Translations under genes and position numbers: made by a program | The notes under the pieces: model-generated | Database searches by the model: none | The model's input: the letters and a program-made list of their open reading frames with translations, nothing else | Told to the model about the DNA's origin: nothing | NCBI GenBank assembly: GCA_031267455.1 | Contig: JAIRZC010000217.1 | Span: 1 to 6,569 of the forward strand | DNA from: Accumulibacter sp. | GTDB taxonomy: Bacteria > Pseudomonadota > Gammaproteobacteria > Burkholderiales > Rhodocyclaceae | Direction of reading: 5' to 3' | Length of the DNA: 6,569 bases | Part shown: positions 1-6,095 of the stretch, piece by piece | How positions within the stretch are numbered: position 1 is the stretch's first letter | How the letters are laid out: every line of letters begins with the position of its first letter

Positions 1-296
1 TGAAGCACAACCGCGCGTTGTGAAGCGTCGACGATATAAAAACCGCTCGCCATCCAAACCACCAGCAGAATGCAGACGAGCAGCCCGATGCCGCCGCCGG
101 TGGGAAATTTTGGACCGAAACCGCCGCGCGGCGGAGGATTTCTTCCGTCGGGCGTCCTGGATGTCTTGTCGAAAATCCCGGAAATACGGTGGTTCAAATC
201 ACGCCACAATTCTTCGAGGTCGGGCGGTCCCTGGGTCGGGTGCTTCCCGCCCTTGTCCCTGCCGCGACTGCCCCATTGCGCTTCGTTCAGCGACAT
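1..296 (-). CDS. hflK: HflK N-terminal part (FtsH protease modulator), cut by window edge
   Basis: HflK is an SPFH/band-7 membrane protein that with HflC forms a large complex around the FtsH protease and modulates its activity. Only the first 98 codons are in the window, and the frame is still open at position 1. The protein starts MSLNEAQW, a beginning typical of betaproteobacterial HflK. A Gly/Pro/Arg-rich cytoplasmic stretch follows to about residue 67, then one hydrophobic membrane segment (about residues 68-88, with LLVCILLVV). The first residues of the band-7 domain come next (YIVDASQRAVVL). I chose the ATG at 296 for its family-like start. An in-frame ATG at 308 would add four residues, and neither has a strong Shine-Dalgarno sequence. 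The gene lies 32 bases after hflX and is probably co-transcribed with it; hflC would be expected beyond the window. Identity is clear from the N-terminus plus context. Confidence 0.93.
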   Translation of the reverse strand, partial: MSLNEAQWGSRGRDKGGKHPTQGPPDLEELWRDLNHRISGIFDKTSRTPDGRNPPPRGGFGPKFPTGGGIGLLVCILLVVWMASGFYIVDASQRAVVL

Positions 297-328
297 AAGT
301 ACACCCATCGTTGAAATCATAGGAAGTT

Positions 329-1459
329 TCAGAAAATTCCGACCGGCGGCCGGTCATTTACGTTTTGCCGTTTCTCAAAGGCAATCTCGGACAAGGCTTC
401 GCGCAGCAAAGAGACACCTTCTCCGCTCTTGGCGCTCACCCGTACCCGACGAATCTTACCATATTCGTCGCGATCCAAAACCGGAGGAAGACCGGTCAGG
501 TCGAGCTTGTTCAGGACAATCAACTGCCTAAGGGCGCCCGCGCCGATCTCTTTTAGCACTTTTTCGACTTCGGCGATCTGGAAATCGCGCGTTCCGCTGG
601 TCGAATCGACGACGTGTAACAAAAGGTCTGCCCGCGAGACGGACTCAAGCGTGGAATGAAAGGCCGCAACGAGTGTGTGCGGCAGATTGCGGATAAATCC
701 AACCGTATCGGAAACGACAATGTTTCCGGCGTCGCTTAGCCACAATTTACGCGAAGTCGTATCCAGCGTTGCGAACAGGCGATCCGCCACATAGGCGCCG
801 GCATGGGTCAGACGGTTGAACAGCGTCGATTTTCCGGCGTTTGTATAGCCAACGAGAGAAACGTTCAGCACGTCGCCGCGGGTTCGCGCCCTGCGCTGAA
901 CCGCTCGCTGGCGTTCCAGCCTGACGAGCCGTTCCTTGAGGAGCTTGACTCGCTTGGTAAGCAGGCGGCGGTCGGTTTCGAGTTGAGTCTCGCCGGGTCC
1001 GCGCAAGCCGATGCCGCCTTTCTGGCGTTCCAAGTGAGTCCAGCCTCGCACGAGGCGGGTCGAGAGGTGTTCGAGCTGCGCAAGCTCGACCTGAAGCTTG
1101 CCTTCCGAGCTCTGCGCGCGTTGCGCGAAGATGTCGAGGATCAGCGTGGTCCGGTCAATGACACGACACTGCAACGCCTTCTCGAGATTGCGTTCTTGGG
1201 CGGGAGAGAGCTCATGATTAAAAACGACCAGGTCCGCCCCGAACGCCAAGACTTCTGCCGCGATTTCCTGAAGCCTGCCTTTTCCGACAAATGTCGCCGG
1301 ATCAATGAAGCGCCCCGTCCTTTGTAAAACCGAACAAACGGCGATACCTGCGGACTCCACCAACAAACGGATTTCTTCGACAGCTTCCCGAGGGTCGTCG
1401 TTTCCAAAATCCTGCTGGACGATGAGCGCGCGCGCGCCGCCTCCGGAAAAATCAGACAT
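329..1459 (-). CDS. hflX: HflX, ribosome-associated GTPase
   Basis: HflX is a GTPase of the Obg-HflX superfamily. It binds the 50S subunit and splits stalled ribosomes, notably after heat or other stress. The 376-residue product is complete. The N-terminal HflX domain covers roughly residues 10-145 and is followed by the family signature GLRGPGETQLETDRR (151-165) and a basic helical linker (166-195). The G domain has all motifs: P-loop GYTNAGKST (204-212), switch I region FATLDTT (229-235), DTVGF (251-255), NKLD (317-320) and SAKSG (342-346). It is somewhat shorter than the E. coli protein (426 residues), mainly at the ends. The ATG at 1459 gives a normal N-terminus, but no clear Shine-Dalgarno precedes it, so translation may depend partly on hfq upstream. 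The gene is 77 bases after hfq and 32 bases before hflK, as in the conserved hfq-hflX-hflK-hflC operon. Confidence 0.97.
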   Translation of the reverse strand: MSDFSGGGARALIVQQDFGNDDPREAVEEIRLLVESAGIAVCSVLQRTGRFIDPATFVGKGRLQEIAAEVLAFGADLVVFNHELSPAQERNLEKALQCRVIDRTTLILDIFAQRAQSSEGKLQVELAQLEHLSTRLVRGWTHLERQKGGIGLRGPGETQLETDRRLLTKRVKLLKERLVRLERQRAVQRRARTRGDVLNVSLVGYTNAGKSTLFNRLTHAGAYVADRLFATLDTTSRKLWLSDAGNIVVSDTVGFIRNLPHTLVAAFHSTLESVSRADLLLHVVDSTSGTRDFQIAEVEKVLKEIGAGALRQLIVLNKLDLTGLPPVLDRDEYGKIRRVRVSAKSGEGVSLLREALSEIAFEKRQNVNDRPPVGIF

Positions 1460-1536
1460 GGAAGACTAGCAGCGAAGCCAAGGCAGGAAAAAGCTCCCGC
1501 CTCCGAATCGATGCGCCATAAGCTCCGACGCGAAAA

Positions 1537-1776
1537 TCAGTCGCTATCGCCCAGTCCCAATTGGATATTGACCGGACGCGCCGGGACGATCGTGGAAATA
1601 GCGTGCTTATATACCATTTGTGTAATAGTGTTTTTCAAAAGAACGACATATTGATCAAAAGACTCGACCTGACCCTGCAATTTGATCCCATTTACCAGAT
1701 AGATCGATACCGGAATGTGCTCACGACGCAACACATTGAGGAAAGGATCCTGCAAAAGTTGGCCTTTATTGCTCAT
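1537..1776 (-). CDS. hfq: Hfq, RNA chaperone
   Basis: Hfq is the hexameric Sm-like protein that pairs small regulatory RNAs with mRNAs and affects mRNA stability and translation. The 79-residue product is complete. It has the opening [10 protein letters not shown], the Sm1 strands (about 22-52, with [10 protein letters not shown]) and the Sm2 motif [10 protein letters not shown] (56-65). Proximal U-binding residues are visible (Q9, F40, K57, H58), as are distal-face residues (Y26, I31, K32). The lateral rim reads RREH (17-20) instead of the E. coli RRER, as I remember for betaproteobacteria. The tail after the Sm core is only about 13 residues and ends in acidic GDSD, so this is a short-tail Hfq. 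The ATG at 1776 has a good GGAG seven bases upstream. It heads the hfq-hflX-hflK cluster and has its own likely promoter. Confidence 0.98.
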   Translation of the reverse strand: MSNKGQLLQDPFLNVLRREHIPVSIYLVNGIKLQGQVESFDQYVVLLKNTITQMVYKHAISTIVPARPVNIQLGLGDSD

Positions 1777-1783
1777 GGTGAAA

Positions 1784-1787
1784 CTCC
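1784..1787 (-). promoter_or_regulatory. Shine-Dalgarno of hfq
   Basis: The minus strand reads GGAG followed by seven bases and then the hfq ATG at 1776. This is a near-ideal ribosome binding site and fixes the start codon. Confidence 0.8.
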
Positions 1788-1825
1788 ATGTCTCGTTGTT
1801 GGATTGATTTGCCGCAGCCCTAGAG

Positions 1826-1853
1826 ATTCTACATGAATAATCGCCATGTTCAA
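1826..1853 (-). promoter_or_regulatory. Putative sigma70-type promoter of hfq
   Basis: On the minus strand TTGAAC (1853-1848) is a -35-like box and TAGAAT (1831-1826) a -10-like box with one mismatch to TATAAT. They are separated by 16 bases. Transcription would start near 1818-1820, giving a leader of about 43 bases that includes the GGAG before hfq. The call is by motif only. Its placement directly upstream of hfq, next to degraded DNA, makes it a sensible start for the hfq-hflX-hflK transcript. Confidence 0.55.
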
Positions 1854-1879
1854 GACATTTTTATTGTCACTGCCCGCCC

Positions 1880-2169
1880 AATGTTCCAATCCACGCCCCA
1901 ATCCAGGCGAAATCACACGGAAAGGGTCCCTCTCGCGTGTGATTCCCCGCCATCGTAAAGAAGGAGTGTTTCCTTTTCGATGAACCGCCGCGGCGCCTTT
2001 TGCCGGCTACTCGCGCCGGAATCGACGAAAGAAGCCGTTAAAGGGCGTGAGAGGGGTAAAACGGGCGTGATCGCTGGAGTTTTCAACGCATTTTCCGCGA
2101 ATATCGAGACCGGAATCCCTTCGCTGCCTCTGAACACAAACTCATCCAGGCTTCACGCCTGTCAGCGTT
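1880..2169 (-). other. Unidentified segment without a convincing gene
   Basis: This stretch lies between the hfq promoter and the resolvase remnant. Short open frames exist on both strands over the same bases: minus 1913-2137, 74 codons, and plus 1980-2183, 67 codons. Neither has a convincing Shine-Dalgarno, a recognisable domain or a protein family that I know, and they overlap antisense. I see no trace of the gene that often precedes hfq in relatives (for example der or miaA). The segment contains a 9-bp inverted repeat at 1911-1944. It could be a non-coding repeat, the edge of a decayed mobile element or a remnant of an unknown gene. Confidence 0.4.
1911..1944. repeat. 9-bp perfect inverted repeat (possible stem-loop)
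   Basis: AATCACACG at 1911-1919 is the exact reverse complement of CGTGTGATT at 1936-1944, with 16 bases between. The loop contains the small palindrome-like GGGTCCC. No T-run follows on either strand, so it does not look like a classical intrinsic terminator. It lies about 60 bases upstream of the proposed hfq -35 box. It could be a protein-binding dyad, a REP-like hairpin or an element end. The function is unknown. Confidence 0.5.
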
Positions 2170-2402
2170 TTATGGCTGGCTGAAACGGGGTAGGAAAATA
2201 AAGCACGCCAAGCGCGCGGAGTCTGGCGCCCAGCGGCACAGCGTCAGAATGGAAACACCGAGGTTCTTGTCCATGTTCTTGAGGGGAACACCGCTGGCCA
2301 GCAATTTCTTGGCCGACTCAATCTTGCTGTCAGTCATCTTCGGCTTGCGACCGCCTTTGCGGCTTGGCTGTTTGCGATTTCCAGCCCGGCACGGATGCGC
2401 TC
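2170..2402 (-). pseudogene. Serine resolvase/invertase C-terminus, frameshifted remnant
   Basis: The minus strand encodes the tail of a small serine recombinase (Tn3-resolvase/Pin type). Around 2402-2364 it reads ERIRAGLEIANS, matching the end of the long helix after the catalytic domain. In the next frame, from 2361, it reads RKGGRKPKMTDSKIESAKKL, then a helix-turn-helix region ending GVSILTLCRW (about 2250-2220), and stops at 2172-2170. The two parts join if one base is restored near 2362-2363, where CAAGCCGC would be expected to read CAAGGCCGC, so a one-base deletion has occurred. The catalytic serine domain is absent. Within the HTH the expected Pro and Tyr of a typical SIPTLYRW appear as Leu and Cys, and the last ~15 residues are atypical. 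This is a dead remnant of a mobile or plasmid-borne gene. Confidence 0.75.
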
Positions 2403-2489
2403 TGGATCAGCAGGTTCCCACTTTGTTTCGAGGAATCCCGCCTTGAGTTTGAGCGATGTCAGCCCCGGTTTTCCAAGCAATCTTGCCAT
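2334..2489 (-). pseudogene. Chimeric 51-codon open frame (unknown start joined to resolvase helix)
   Basis: The frame from the ATG at 2489 reads MARLLGKPGLTSLKLKAGFL, then ETKWEPADPE, then runs into the resolvase segment ERIRAGLEIANS (from about residue 30) and ends out of frame as AAKAVASRR. The first ~29 residues look like a genuine protein start. They remind me of an uncharacterised protein family found near mobile elements, but I cannot verify that from memory. The change of character at residues 28-30 suggests that a deletion fused the 5' end of one gene to the 3' end of a resolvase gene. A function for the product is unlikely. Confidence 0.45.
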
Positions 2490-2576
2490 TCCATTTGGAT
2501 TCCCTGAAGGGGCACATGGAGGGCCAACGGGTTCATCAACGCCGATTTTACGGAACGCGATTCATGGTTGGCCTGG

Positions 2577-2699
2577 TCAATCATGAGTGCGCCTGTCGGC
2601 CAGGAAGTCATCCTTGACCAGCCCTTCCACAAAGCTGCACGCATCGGTCGCGGCCTGCTGTATGTGATCAAGGTAATCGTGCAAACGGTACTCGCTCAT
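2577..2699 (-). pseudogene. HepT-like HEPN toxin, truncated after 40 codons
   Basis: The frame begins MSEYRLHDYLDHIQQAATDA and continues through FVEGLVKDDFLADRRT, the typical N-terminal helix region of HepT/HEPN proteins encoded next to MNT nucleotidyltransferases. After RRT the sequence changes to HD and a stop (2579-2577). HepT proteins normally have about 110-140 residues and carry the RNase motif R-x4-6-H in the C-terminal half, which is missing here. The ATG at 2699 overlaps the stop of the upstream nucleotidyltransferase gene (ATGA), the usual arrangement for this pair. The break looks like a deletion or insertion junction, because nothing HepT-like continues in any frame below 2577. 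The toxin must be inactive. Confidence 0.8.
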
Positions 2700-2986
2700 A
2701 CCGGCTGCGCCTCCGCGAGCACCTTGGCCCGGAACTTCGGTGGTAAATCGCCCTGCGTCAGCAAATCGACGTGAATACCGAGCAGTGATTCCAGCTCGTC
2801 TTGCAGGCCACCCAGGTCGAACGGTGTTGCACCGGGCAGCGCATCGACCAGTAGATCAATGTCGCTACCGTCCCGGTCGGTGCCATGCAGCACCGAGCCG
2901 AAGACGCGCGGGTTCGAGGTGCGAAAGCGGCCTACCACTTCACGCACTACGATTCGCTTCATGTCAAGCACAACGGACGGTCGCAT
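2696..2986 (-). CDS. MntA-like minimal nucleotidyltransferase (antitoxin of HEPN/MNT pair)
   Basis: This is a 96-residue MNT-fold protein. Family members in HepT-MntA pairs act as antitoxins, in studied cases by adding AMP to a tyrosine of the HEPN RNase. The active-site pattern is complete: GSVLHGTDRDGSDIDLLVD gives G-S-x10-D-x-D, and a later Asp in HVDLLTQ can serve as the third acidic residue. The end reads DLPPKFRAKVLAEAQPV. I chose the ATG at 2986 because AAAGGA lies five bases upstream. The in-frame ATG at 2992 overlaps that ribosome binding site and is unlikely to be used. The stop overlaps the start of the HepT fragment (ATGA), so the two were translationally coupled. The gene looks intact while its partner is truncated, leaving an orphan antitoxin. 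No clear promoter is visible. Confidence 0.88.
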   Translation of the reverse strand: MRPSVVLDMKRIVVREVVGRFRTSNPRVFGSVLHGTDRDGSDIDLLVDALPGATPFDLGGLQDELESLLGIHVDLLTQGDLPPKFRAKVLAEAQPV

Positions 2987-2991
2987 GGGCA

Positions 2992-2997
2992 TCCTTT
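2992..2997 (-). promoter_or_regulatory. Shine-Dalgarno deciding the MntA-like start
   Basis: The minus strand reads AAAGGA, five bases before the ATG at 2986. The alternative in-frame ATG at 2992 starts on the last base of this motif, so 2986 is the better start. Confidence 0.6.
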
Positions 2998-3033
2998 CTT
3001 ATCGAAACTCGTTGAGAGGGTATGCAATCGAGA

Positions 3034-3188
3034 TTGACATCCTCCCCCGCCCAAAGGCCGGGGGTTTCCTGCGGCGCTCACCCTGGCATCAAGCCGGGAT
3101 GAGTCGCTTCGGTGGGTTCCTGCTTCACAGAGTGATCTGACTGCGCCAACTCACCACAGGCTGCAACACGGTGTCCCCGCGCCGGAAT
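3034..3188 (-). mobile_element. IS200/IS605-type (IS1341-like) right-end remnant with tnpB 3' tail
   Basis: The minus strand from 3188 to 3078 encodes about 36 residues, starting IPARGHRVAACGELAQ and continuing with SVKQEP and a short tail to a TGA at 3080-3078. The SVKQEP block near the end is characteristic of IS1341-type TnpB proteins. After the stop come about 13 bases and a GC-rich hairpin (3064-3044), then GGAGGATGTCAA ending at 3034. That is the usual look of the right end of these elements, including TCAA (3037-3034) as the likely right cleavage tetranucleotide. The rest of tnpB and the left end are absent, because the thrC stop codon is at 3193-3191. Thus only the 3' end survives, fused directly behind thrC. 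This region also corresponds to where TnpB systems encode their omegaRNA/reRNA scaffold. It cannot move by itself. Confidence 0.75.
3044..3064. repeat. GC-rich hairpin at the IS right end
   Basis: CCCCCGCC (3044-3051) can pair with GGCCGGGGG (3056-3064), leaving one bulged base and a small CAAA loop. It is flanked by the conserved-looking GACATCCT (3036-3043) on the plus strand. Such imperfect hairpins at the ends of IS200/IS605 elements are the recognition structures for the TnpA single-strand transposase. In transcripts they form the 3' stem of the omegaRNA. No T-run follows on the minus strand, so it is a poor terminator for thrC. Confidence 0.7.
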
Positions 3189-3190
3189 GG

Positions 3191-4633
3191 TCAATCGGCA
3201 GCGTGCCGCTCGATGAAGCGCTTGACCGAACGAACATCCGCATCGAGTACCGCGACGCGCTGCGAGAAGCGCTCGATGCCTTCCATCGCCGGTGGACGCG
3301 CCGGCAGCTTTCCGAGCGCTTCCATGATCGTTTCCGCGAACTTGGCCGGAAGCGCCGTTTCCAGCGCCAGGAGCAGCATATTCGGCGTACGGTTTTCCAG
3401 GGCGACCTTGAAGCCGTCCGCGGTATGCGGATCGATCATCAAGCCGTATTTCTCGTATACCTTGCGGATCGTTTCGATACGGTCCGCGTGCGAACTCTTT
3501 CCGGAAACGAAAGAAAAACGCGGCAGATGCGCAAAATAGAGCGTTTTCGACAGATCGAAGCTGCCACCATTGTCGATTTCTCCCCAGAGATCGCGGACAA
3601 TCGAAGGATCGCGCCCGACGAGATCGAAAACGAAGCGTTCGAAATTGGACGCCTTGGAAATATCCATCGACGGGCTGGATGTCGTGAAAGTTTCCGGGGC
3701 CTTGCGCGGTCGATAGACGCCCGTCCGGAAAAATTCGTCGAGTACGTCGTTCTCGTTCGTCGCCAGGATGAGCCGACCGATCGGCGCGCCCATCATCCGT
3801 GCGATATGCCCCGCGCAAATATTGCCGAAATTTCCCGAAGGGACCGCAAAGGCCACGCGCTCGCCGATCGACTTCGTCGCGGCAAGGGACGCCTTGACGT
3901 AGTAGACCACCTGCGCCGCCACTCTCGCCCAGTTGATCGAATTCACCGCCCCGATCCGGTACCGGGATTTGAAAGCGTGGTCGTTCGAGACCGCCTTGAC
4001 GATATCCTGCGCGTCGTCGAACACTCCTCGCACGGCGATGTTGTGGATGTTGGCGTCCTGAAGCGAATACATCTGCGCGCGCTGAAAGGCGCTCATCCGC
4101 CCGTGTGGAGAGAGCATGAAAACGCGGATTCCGCGTTTGCCGCGCATCGCGTATTCGGCGGCCGACCCCGTATCGCCCGACGTGGCGCCGAGGATATTGA
4201 TCGTTTCGCCGCGTTTTTCCAGCGCGTATTCGAAAAGATTCCCCAAAAGCCGCATCGCCATGTCCTTGAACGCGAGCGTCGGCCCATTGGAAAGCTCCAG
4301 GAGGCCGAGGCCGGGTTCGAGCCAGCGCACCGGCGTAATCTCACCCGCGTTTTTCGGGTCGCGCCCGTTGCAGTACGCGGCAGGCGTGTAGGTTTTGTCG
4401 ACCAGGGCTTTCAAATCCGCTCCGGGGATGTCGTCGATGAATCGGGACAGCACTTCGAAAGCCAGTTCGGCGTAAGAAAGCCGCCGCCAACGATGCAACT
4501 CATCGGGTTCGATCTGCGGATAGGTTTCGGGAAGGTAAAGACCGCCGTCGGGCGCAAGCCCGCCGAGCAGGATTTCGGTAAAGGTCTTTTTCGACGGGTT
4601 CGGCGAAACGTCGCGGGTCGAGATATAGCGCAT
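3191..4633 (-). CDS. thrC: Threonine synthase
   Basis: ThrC is a PLP-dependent cytoplasmic enzyme that converts O-phosphohomoserine and water to threonine and phosphate, the last step of threonine synthesis. The 480-residue product opens MRYISTRD and then GGLAPDGGLYLPE, a typical ThrC N-terminus. The PLP lysine lies in LAFKDMA (K123). A substrate/cofactor loop GATSGDTGSAA is at 149-159, the phosphate-binding SGNFG at 266-270, and PSMDIS at 321-326. The length fits the fungal/proteobacterial long form. I chose the ATG at 4633, which has GGAA at a suitable distance upstream. A TTG at 4663 would add ten residues unlike the family. The gene follows hom by 137 bases with no convincing separate promoter, so the two are probably co-transcribed. 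The stop codon is followed immediately by the IS remnant, and the gene's native downstream region has been lost. Confidence 0.97.
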   Translation of the reverse strand: MRYISTRDVSPNPSKKTFTEILLGGLAPDGGLYLPETYPQIEPDELHRWRRLSYAELAFEVLSRFIDDIPGADLKALVDKTYTPAAYCNGRDPKNAGEITPVRWLEPGLGLLELSNGPTLAFKDMAMRLLGNLFEYALEKRGETINILGATSGDTGSAAEYAMRGKRGIRVFMLSPHGRMSAFQRAQMYSLQDANIHNIAVRGVFDDAQDIVKAVSNDHAFKSRYRIGAVNSINWARVAAQVVYYVKASLAATKSIGERVAFAVPSGNFGNICAGHIARMMGAPIGRLILATNENDVLDEFFRTGVYRPRKAPETFTTSSPSMDISKASNFERFVFDLVGRDPSIVRDLWGEIDNGGSFDLSKTLYFAHLPRFSFVSGKSSHADRIETIRKVYEKYGLMIDPHTADGFKVALENRTPNMLLLALETALPAKFAETIMEALGKLPARPPAMEGIERFSQRVAVLDADVRSVKRFIERHAAD

Positions 4634-4770
4634 GGTACTGTTCCGTTTATAAGCCGTCGGCAACGCAAAAACTACAAAGGCATCGGAAAATGGAATCGCG
4701 CCGCGGCTCCCGGAAAGCTATCGGGCCTGACCAAATTTTCGCTTCGCCGCATCTTGAGTCCGACAGCCTC

Positions 4771-6081
4771 CTAGGCCAATTCCTCGAGTCTCAATCGGAT
4801 CAGTTCGCTCTTGACGGCTGGAAGCGATTCGATTTTCGAGATCGCGGCATCGATGTTCTTTTCGCGCGTCTCATGTGTCAGAAGGATAATGTCCGTCTGA
4901 TCCTCGCCCTCGTCCGGCTCGCGCTGGATCATCGCATTGATCGAGATCAACTGGCCGGCGAGAATGCGCGTAATATCGGCGAGTACGCCGGGCTTGTCTT
5001 CGACGCGCAGACGCAGGTAATAACTCGTCACGACTTCGGAAATCGGAAGGATGGGCAGGTCAAGCATCGCGTCAGGCTGGAAGGCCAGATGCGGGACACG
5101 ATGTTCGGGGCTCGATGTAAGCATCCGCGCGATGTCGACGAGGTCGGCGATGACGGCGGACGCGGTCGGCTCGGCGCCCGCGCCTTTGCCATAATAAAGC
5201 GTCGCGCCGACGGCGTCGCCTTTGACGAGAACAGCGTTCATCGCGCCTTCCACATTGGCGATCAGGCGCTTTTCCGGAATCAGCGTCGGATGGACGCGCA
5301 GTTCAATTCCCGCCACCGTCCGTTTCGTGACGCCGAGAAGCTTGATCCGGTAGCCGAGCTGCCCGGCGTACTTGATATCCGCCGAATCGAGCTGGCCGAT
5401 GCCTTCGATATACGCTTTCCCGAAATTCATCCGCGTACCGAAAGCAATCGCGCTCATGATCGTCAACTTGTGCGCCGCGTCGATGCCTTCGACATCGAAA
5501 GTCGGATCGGCCTCCGCGTAACCCAGGCGCTGCGCCTCTTTCAGAACGACATCGAAAGGCTCTCCGCGCTCGCGCATTTCCGACAGGATGAAATTCGTCG
5601 TCCCGTTGATGATCCCGGAAACCCATTCGATGTGATTCGCCGTCAGCCCTTCCCGAAGCGCCTTGATGATCGGGATGCCACCCGCGACAGCCGCCTCGAA
5701 CGCGACCATGACCTTTTTTTCCCTCGCCAAGGCGAAAATCTCGTTTCCGTGAGAGGCGATGAGCGCCTTGTTCGCCGTCACGACGTGCTTGCCGTTCTCG
5801 ATGGCTTTCAGAACGAGGTCCTTTGCGACACCGCATCCGCCGATCAGTTCGACGACGACATCGATTTTTGGATCGGAAACGACCGAAAAAGCGTCATCGG
5901 TAATCCGGCATTCCCCCCGCGTCACCTCATTGGCGCGCGCCGTGTTCCTGTCCGCAACGACGCTTATCCGGAGCGGACGCCCGGAACGCCGCGTAATTTC
6001 CTTGTCGTTCCGCCTGAGGACGGAAAAAGTCCCGCCGCCTACTGTTCCAATGCCAAGAAGTCCTATGTTGATCGGTTTCAT
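4771..6081 (-). CDS. hom: Homoserine dehydrogenase with ACT domain
   Basis: Hom reduces L-aspartate 4-semialdehyde to L-homoserine with NAD(P)H, the branch point toward threonine and methionine. The 436-residue protein is complete and monofunctional (no aspartokinase part). The Rossmann nucleotide loop GIGTVGGG is at 10-17. TANKAL (K105) and EAAVAGGIPII (129 onward) follow. The homoserine-dehydrogenase signature lies around GIINGTTNFIL (156-166), with EADPTFDVEGIDAAHKL (190-206) carrying the catalytic Asp/Lys region (K205). A C-terminal ACT domain (about 354-430, YYLRLRVEDKPGVLADI) suggests feedback control by threonine. It lies 29 bases after the aminotransferase gene and upstream of thrC. 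The ATG at 6081 has no clear Shine-Dalgarno but overlaps the stop of a five-codon open frame. Confidence 0.98.
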   Translation of the reverse strand: MKPINIGLLGIGTVGGGTFSVLRRNDKEITRRSGRPLRISVVADRNTARANEVTRGECRITDDAFSVVSDPKIDVVVELIGGCGVAKDLVLKAIENGKHVVTANKALIASHGNEIFALAREKKVMVAFEAAVAGGIPIIKALREGLTANHIEWVSGIINGTTNFILSEMRERGEPFDVVLKEAQRLGYAEADPTFDVEGIDAAHKLTIMSAIAFGTRMNFGKAYIEGIGQLDSADIKYAGQLGYRIKLLGVTKRTVAGIELRVHPTLIPEKRLIANVEGAMNAVLVKGDAVGATLYYGKGAGAEPTASAVIADLVDIARMLTSSPEHRVPHLAFQPDAMLDLPILPISEVVTSYYLRLRVEDKPGVLADITRILAGQLISINAMIQREPDEGEDQTDIILLTHETREKNIDAAISKIESLPAVKSELIRLRLEELA

Positions 6082-6095
6082 CTAAATCGTTTCAT
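6078..6095 (-). other. Five-codon open frame overlapping the hom start
   Basis: On the minus strand ATG AAA CGA TTT AGA TGA (6095-6078) overlaps the hom ATG by four bases (ATGA). It sits in the 29-base gap after the aminotransferase stop. Because hom lacks an obvious ribosome binding site, re-initiation or coupled translation is conceivable. The motif is short enough to be chance, and the near repetition of ATGAAAC on both sides may simply be a small duplication. Confidence 0.2.

Noticed and set aside
803..1327. Plus-strand frame of 174 codons inside hflX
   Set aside because: Antisense shadow of hflX. No start signal and no family resemblance.
1460..1536. Terminator between hfq and hflX
   Set aside because: There is a short T-run after GGGAGC, but the two GGAGCTT-like copies are direct, not inverted, so no stem forms.
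2459..2671. 70-codon minus-strand frame overlapping the HepT stub
   Set aside because: It starts out of frame inside the HepT fragment and runs through junction DNA. No Shine-Dalgarno or domain.
3078..3818. 246-codon minus-strand frame as one protein
   Set aside because: Most of it is an out-of-frame shadow of thrC. Only its last ~36 codons (TnpB tail) are meaningful, and these are described as the IS remnant.
4634..4770. Possible promoter or attenuator between hom and thrC
   Set aside because: A TATAAA lies near 4650 on the minus strand, but no -35 box sits at proper spacing. The only hairpin is weak and bulged, with no T-run.
3203..4774. Long plus-strand open frame (523 codons) across thrC
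   Set aside because: It is antisense to a clear thrC, has an Arg-rich composition without recognisable motifs, and is explained by the codon bias of the real gene.
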